Source: Enterobacter sp. CC120223-11
Lineage (GTDB): Bacteria; Pseudomonadota; Gammaproteobacteria; Enterobacterales; Enterobacteriaceae
Direction: 5' to 3'
DNA: 64,000 bases
Assembly (NCBI RefSeq): GCF_900215375.1
Contig: NZ_OBEF01000002.1
Span: 248,001-312,000 of the forward strand
The notes under the pieces are model-generated. The model saw only the letters and a list, made by a program, of their open reading frames with translations, was not told the origin of the DNA and ran no database searches. The first letter of the stretch is position 1. The number at the start of each line of letters is the position of its first letter. The position numbers and the translations under genes were made by a program. Shown here piece after piece: positions 60,335 to 64,000 of this stretch.

Positions 60335-61003
60335 ATGAAGGCATTATTACAGGTCGACCAGCTAGGTTTTAAACCCGATGGCATTCCGCTGTTAAATAAC
60401 ATCAACCTGACGCTAAGCGAAGGGCAATTCACCCTGATAACCGGCCCTTCCGGCAGTGGGAAAAGCACGCTGCTGAAAATTATCGCTTCGCTGCTGAGCC
60501 CGACGTCAGGGGCCATTCTTTACTGCGGCGAGGATATTACGCGTCTCTCTCCTGAAACCTATCGTCAGCAGGTTTCGTACTGCGCGCAAACCCCTGCGCT
60601 GTTTGGCGATACGGTGTACGACAATTTACTTTTTCCGTGGCAAATACGCGGCAAGCGGCCTGAGCCTGAAAAATTACTGGCCGATCTGGCGCAATTTAAT
60701 TTGCCGGAAGAGACGCTGCAAAAATCAATTAATGAACTGTCTGGCGGGGAAAAGCAGCGTATTTCGCTGATTCGTAATCTGCAATTTTTACCCCGAGTTT
60801 TATTGCTGGATGAAATAACCAGCGCGCTGGATGAAAGTAATAAGCATAACGTGAATGAGATTATTCAGCGCTACGTGAAAGAGCAGGGCGTGGGCGTGCT
60901 GTGGGTCACTCATGATGCGGGTGAGATCGGTCATGCGGACGATGTGATTACCTTAAAACCGCATGCGGGCGGCATGGAGGAGCAGGTTCATGACCGGGCA
61001 TAA
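60335..61003 (+). CDS. fetA: FetA, ATPase of the iron export system
   Basis: A 222-aa ABC ATPase (E. coli 225): Walker A GPSGSGKST, signature LSGGEKQR, Walker B LLLDEITSALD and switch TH. With FetB it forms an exporter linked to iron homeostasis and peroxide resistance. The 3' end overlaps fetB by 14 bp. No Fur or OxyR site is clear by eye. Confidence 0.95.
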   Translation: MKALLQVDQLGFKPDGIPLLNNINLTLSEGQFTLITGPSGSGKSTLLKIIASLLSPTSGAILYCGEDITRLSPETYRQQVSYCAQTPALFGDTVYDNLLFPWQIRGKRPEPEKLLADLAQFNLPEETLQKSINELSGGEKQRISLIRNLQFLPRVLLLDEITSALDESNKHNVNEIIQRYVKEQGVGVLWVTHDAGEIGHADDVITLKPHAGGMEEQVHDRA

Positions 61004-61769
61004 CATTTCCAATGAGTCGCTGGCGTTATCCATGGGGCTGGTGCTGGTGGCAATTATCGTCAGCTATCGGGAAAAGCTGGCGCTTGAAAAAGACATTGTA
61101 TGGAGCATCTGCCGGGCCGTTGTGCAGCTGGTGATTGTGGGTTACGTGTTGAAATCCATCTTCAACGTTAACAATGCTTTGCTCACGTTGTTAATGGTGC
61201 TGTTTATCTGCTTCAACGCGGCCTATAACGCGCAAAAGCGCAGTAAATACATCAGCCATGCGTTTGTCTCTTCTTTTATCGCTATTACAACTGGTGCCGG
61301 GCTGACCCTGGCCGTGCTGATTTTTTCCGGGGCAATTACCTTCACGCCGATGCAGGTGATCCCGATTTCCGGGATGATTGCGGGCAATGCGATGATTGCC
61401 GTGGGGTTGTGCTACAACAATCTCGGCCAGCGCTTTAGCAGCCAACAGCAGCAGATTCAGGAAAAATTGAGCCTCGGCGCAACGCCGAAAGTGGCTTCTC
61501 AGCACCTGATTCGCGAGAGCATTCGCGCGTCGCTGATCCCGACGGTGGATTCCGCGAAAACGGTCGGGCTGGTGAGCTTACCGGGGATGATGTCGGGGCT
61601 GATTTTTGCCGGTGTCGATCCGGTTAAGGCAATAAAGTATCAGATTATGGTGACGTTTATGCTGCTCTCAACGGCGAGTTTGTCGAGCATTATTGCCTGC
61701 TATTTGACCTACCGGAAGTTCTACAATTCGCGTCATCAGCTGGTGGTGAAGCAGTTGAAAAAGCCGTAG
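60990..61769 (+). CDS. fetB: FetB, membrane subunit of the iron export system
   Basis: A 259-aa membrane protein, the E. coli length, with about seven hydrophobic segments (ISNESLALSMGLVLVAIIVSY first). The ATG at 60990 follows GGAGG and overlaps fetA. UPF0014 family signatures such as GLVSLPGMMSGLIFAG are visible. It pairs with FetA. Confidence 0.95.
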   Translation: MTGHNISNESLALSMGLVLVAIIVSYREKLALEKDIVWSICRAVVQLVIVGYVLKSIFNVNNALLTLLMVLFICFNAAYNAQKRSKYISHAFVSSFIAITTGAGLTLAVLIFSGAITFTPMQVIPISGMIAGNAMIAVGLCYNNLGQRFSSQQQQIQEKLSLGATPKVASQHLIRESIRASLIPTVDSAKTVGLVSLPGMMSGLIFAGVDPVKAIKYQIMVTFMLLSTASLSSIIACYLTYRKFYNSRHQLVVKQLKKP

Positions 61770-61779
61770 TCGTTTGATG

Positions 61780-61886
61780 CCGCCCGGTGGTTGATTGCCT
61801 GATGCGCTTCGCTTATCAGGCCTACGGGGCACCAGGCAGATTTGGTTTTTGTAGGCCGGGTAAGGCGAAGCCGCCACCCGGCAATG
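61780..61886. repeat. REP/BIME cluster after fetB
   Basis: GCCGCCCGGTGG...AGGCCTACGGGGC and TTGTAGGCCGGGTAAGGCGAAGCCGCCACCCGGCAATG-type units, cited by their ends, lie between the convergent fetB and cnoX. Two or three REP units are present. Confidence 0.8.
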
Positions 61887-61892
61887 TGTCAG

Positions 61893-62747
61893 TTAATAAA
61901 GCAAAGAATAGAGCTGACGACGGTATTTCGATGCCAGCGCATCACCGGTGCCGAGCGCGGCCAGAATTTCCTGCATCATTTTGCGGGCCTGGCCGTCTGC
62001 TGCGCCAAGATCTTTTTTCAGGTGGCTGAACAGCAATTCTAGCGCCTCTTCGTTGCGACCAACCTGATGCAGCTGGAGTGCCAGCTGTGAAGCCAGCGCA
62101 GCATCCTGCGGGTTCGCTTCTACCTGCTGTTGCAACAGCTGGATTTCCGGCGTATCGGCGGCCTGCTTCAGCAGCTCAATCTGTGCCACCAGCCCCTGAT
62201 AGCGGGTGTCCTGATCCTGCATTGGCACGGTTTTCAGCGTCGCTTCTGCGTCTTCGGAACGGTTCAGCGCAATCTGGGTTTCTGCCAGCAGCAGGCCAAT
62301 CTGGCTGTCCTGGTTCGACATCTGCCAGGCGTCTTTCAGCAGCGGCAGCGCGTCGGCGTAATTGCCTTCATGCATCAGAGCCATGGCCTGCTGGGCTTTC
62401 AGCTCTTCTTCACGCGGCAGCACTTTGTCGAGAAGGTTGCGGATAACTTCTTCCGGCTGTGGGCCCTGGAAGCCGTCCACCGGCTGACCGTTCTGGAACA
62501 GATAAACGGTCGGGATGGCGCGCAGGCCAAACTGGGAGGCAATCATCTGCTCGGCGTCGCAGTCGAGCTTCGCCAGAATAAACTGGCCCTGATACTGATT
62601 TGCGAGGCCTTCCAGCACCGGGGTTAGCTGCTCGCAGTGCTGGCTGCGCGGCGACCAGAAGTAGAACAGAACGGGCACAGTCGCGGACTGCTCCAGCGTC
62701 TGGTGCAGGTTCGCTTCGGTAATGTTAACGATATATTGTGCAGACAT
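61893..62747 (-). CDS. cnoX: CnoX (YbbN), chaperedoxin
   Basis: A 284-aa protein, the E. coli length: an N-terminal thioredoxin fold with the atypical SQHC ([16 protein letters not shown]) lacking the first Cys, then TPR-like repeats (about residues 120-280). It protects proteins from hypochlorous acid over-oxidation and hands them to GroEL/DnaK. It follows ybbO on the same strand. Confidence 0.96.
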   Translation of the reverse strand: MSAQYIVNITEANLHQTLEQSATVPVLFYFWSPRSQHCEQLTPVLEGLANQYQGQFILAKLDCDAEQMIASQFGLRAIPTVYLFQNGQPVDGFQGPQPEEVIRNLLDKVLPREEELKAQQAMALMHEGNYADALPLLKDAWQMSNQDSQIGLLLAETQIALNRSEDAEATLKTVPMQDQDTRYQGLVAQIELLKQAADTPEIQLLQQQVEANPQDAALASQLALQLHQVGRNEEALELLFSHLKKDLGAADGQARKMMQEILAALGTGDALASKYRRQLYSLLY

Positions 62748-62805
62748 GAGGCGTTCTCTTTAGTCGATTTCTCTGTTACATGGGGGCAAAGGCGAAACCT
62801 TCAAC

Positions 62806-63576
62806 TCAGCCCTGCAGAATTTTGTCCATCATCCGGCCCGGCAGCAGACGCTTGAGTACCATTACCGCGTGAGTCACCATCGTTACCGGGTAGCGCATCT
62901 TCGGCTTTTCGCTGGTGAAAGCATGGCGCACTTTTTCCACCACTGCCTCTGGTCCCAGGGTAAAGCGCGCGGCAATCCCTGGGTTTTCCACTGGCTTATC
63001 GGCCTGGGTCTGGTTCACGTTTTCCGTAAAGCGGGTGCGGATCGGGCCGGGTTCAATCAGGCTCACCTTAATGCCGCTGTGGCGTAGCTCCATGCGCAGC
63101 GCATCTGACCAGGCTTCCAGCGCGTATTTGCTTGCGGCATAAGCACCACGGCCTGGGGTCGAAATCAGCCCCATCACTGAAGAGGTCATCACAATACGGC
63201 CTTCGCCGTGCGGCAACATCGCCGGTAACAGGCGCATAGTGAGCTGATGAGCACCGAAGAAGTTGGCGGAAAACTGCTTTTCGAGCTGCGGACGGGTGAG
63301 GGTATTAAGCGGGCCATAAACGCCGAAACCTGCGTTGTTGAAAATGCCGTACAAACGATTGTCCGTGATAGCAATAATTTCGTCGGCGGCGCGGTCCACG
63401 CTTTCGGGTGAATCCAGATCGAGCAGAATCCCCGTGAACCCCATGCCCGACATCCGCGCCACGTCTTCCGGCTTGCGGCAGGCGGCCAGCACGCGAAAGC
63501 CCTGACGCTTCAGTTCCTGCGCACTCTCCAGCCCAATTCCGCTGGAACATCCTGTTATTAAGACCGTTTTTTGCAT
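62806..63576 (-). CDS. ybbO: YbbO, short-chain dehydrogenase/reductase
   Basis: A 256-aa SDR: cofactor motif GCSSGIG, NNAGFGVYG, and catalytic Ser (TSSVMG) and YAASKYALE. E. coli YbbO is an NADP+-dependent aldehyde reductase. The ATG at 63576 starts MQKTVLITG; the 18-bp longer frame is less likely. It lies between tesA and cnoX. Confidence 0.94.
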   Translation of the reverse strand: MQKTVLITGCSSGIGLESAQELKRQGFRVLAACRKPEDVARMSGMGFTGILLDLDSPESVDRAADEIIAITDNRLYGIFNNAGFGVYGPLNTLTRPQLEKQFSANFFGAHQLTMRLLPAMLPHGEGRIVMTSSVMGLISTPGRGAYAASKYALEAWSDALRMELRHSGIKVSLIEPGPIRTRFTENVNQTQADKPVENPGIAARFTLGPEAVVEKVRHAFTSEKPKMRYPVTMVTHAVMVLKRLLPGRMMDKILQG

Positions 63577-63604
63577 AACTTTACCTGAAGACAACCCCTG
63601 AGTT

Positions 63605-64000
63605 TCAGGAGTCGTGTTTAACTAAGGGAGCCAGACGCGTCGCCATCCAGTCGGCGATAAACGGCTGGGCGTCACGATTGGGATGAATACCGTCATCCTG
63701 CATCCACTGCGGTTTCAGATAGACCTCCTCCATGAAAAACGGCAGCAGAGGAATATCAAACTCTTCGGCAAGCTGCGGATAAATGGCGCTAAAGGCTTCA
63801 TTATACCGGCGACCGTAGTTGGCAGGCAGGCGAATTTGCATCAGCAGCGGCTCGGCGTTGGCGGCCTTAATTGCATTGAGCACGGTACGCAGGGTTTGCT
63901 CTGTCTGCTGCGGTTGAAACCCGCGCAGGCCATCGTTACCGCCGAGTTCGACCAGCACCCAACGCGGCTGATGCTGCTTGAGCAGAGTCGGTAAGCGTGC
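63605..64000 (-). CDS. tesA: TesA thioesterase I/lysophospholipase L1, C-terminal part
   Basis: The gene runs off the right edge; about 131 C-terminal residues are present. The GDSL-family block III GGND and block V DGIHPN (catalytic Asp and His) are intact. It is a periplasmic thioesterase/lysophospholipase/protease I. The missing N-terminus would hold the signal peptide and the nucleophile GDSL block. It ends 28 bp before ybbO. Confidence 0.95.
   Translation of the reverse strand, partial: ARLPTLLKQHQPRWVLVELGGNDGLRGFQPQQTEQTLRTVLNAIKAANAEPLLMQIRLPANYGRRYNEAFSAIYPQLAEEFDIPLLPFFMEEVYLKPQWMQDDGIHPNRDAQPFIADWMATRLAPLVKHDS

Overview
The window is a chromosomal segment of an Enterobacteriaceae member close to Enterobacter. 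Gene order follows the Escherichia coli mdlA-to-tesA arc: mdlAB, glnK-amtB, tesB, ybaY, atl, ffs, ybaA, pdeB, ylaC, maa, hha-tomB, acrBA/acrR, mscK, ybaM-priC, ybaN, apt, dnaX-ybaB-recR, htpG, adk, hemH, gsk, ybaL, fsr, ushA, ybaK, chiX, ybaP, copA/cueR, ybbJ-qmcA, fetAB, cnoX, ybbO, tesA. The proteins have lengths and active-site motifs typical of E. coli but are clearly diverged. The genus call is an inference from synteny and from the lacI-lacZ locus; I could not run a similarity search. mdlA is cut at the left edge and tesA at the right edge.

Accessory material lies in two main places. (1) Between atl and ybaA (about 6.4-17.7 kb): an orphan 135-aa gene, the 4.5S RNA gene ffs, an integrase N-terminal remnant directly downstream of it, an A+T-rich stretch with an O-methyltransferase, an outer-membrane barrel protein, an orphan 89-aa gene, a small overlapping gene pair behind a near-consensus Pho box, the divergent yczR-like/yczE pair, and lacI-lacZ without lacY or lacA. 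(2) Between pdeB and ylaC (about 19.8-26.2 kb): a GntR/UTRA regulator, a ManD-family enolase and a PTS EIIBC permease forming a putative carbohydrate-acid cluster, the zinc-independent ribosomal protein pair ykgM-ykgO with a Zur box, and a divergent GNAT/MocR pair. A smaller replacement (a DeoR-type regulator and a NudK-like Nudix hydrolase) lies between ybaP and copA. aes, ybaQ, ybaS and ybaT, present here in E. coli, are absent.

Several regulatory signals are readable: a sigma54 promoter with an NtrC site for glnK-amtB; a CRP site, promoter and lac operator for lacZ; an AcrR palindrome and a marbox between acrA and acrR; a sigma32 promoter for htpG; a CueR operator in a 19-bp spacer for copA; a Zur box for ykgM; and the ffs promoter. 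Two programmed -1 frameshift sites are intact: dnaX (gamma subunit) and copA (CopA(Z) copper chaperone). The small RNA ChiX is present between ybaK and ybaP.

Intergenic repeats are prominent. REP/BIME-type palindromes follow adk, gsk, ushA and fetB. A second family, built on CCCTCTCCC/GGGAGAGGG dyads, follows amtB, mscK and htpG, where it has become a 46-47 bp tandem array; next to mscK it supplies the last codons of ybaM.

I found no CRISPR array, tRNA, 16S/23S/5S rRNA, complete insertion sequence or prophage. The least explained items are the Pho-box-led small gene pair, the ManD/PTS cluster and the ffs-adjacent island remnant.
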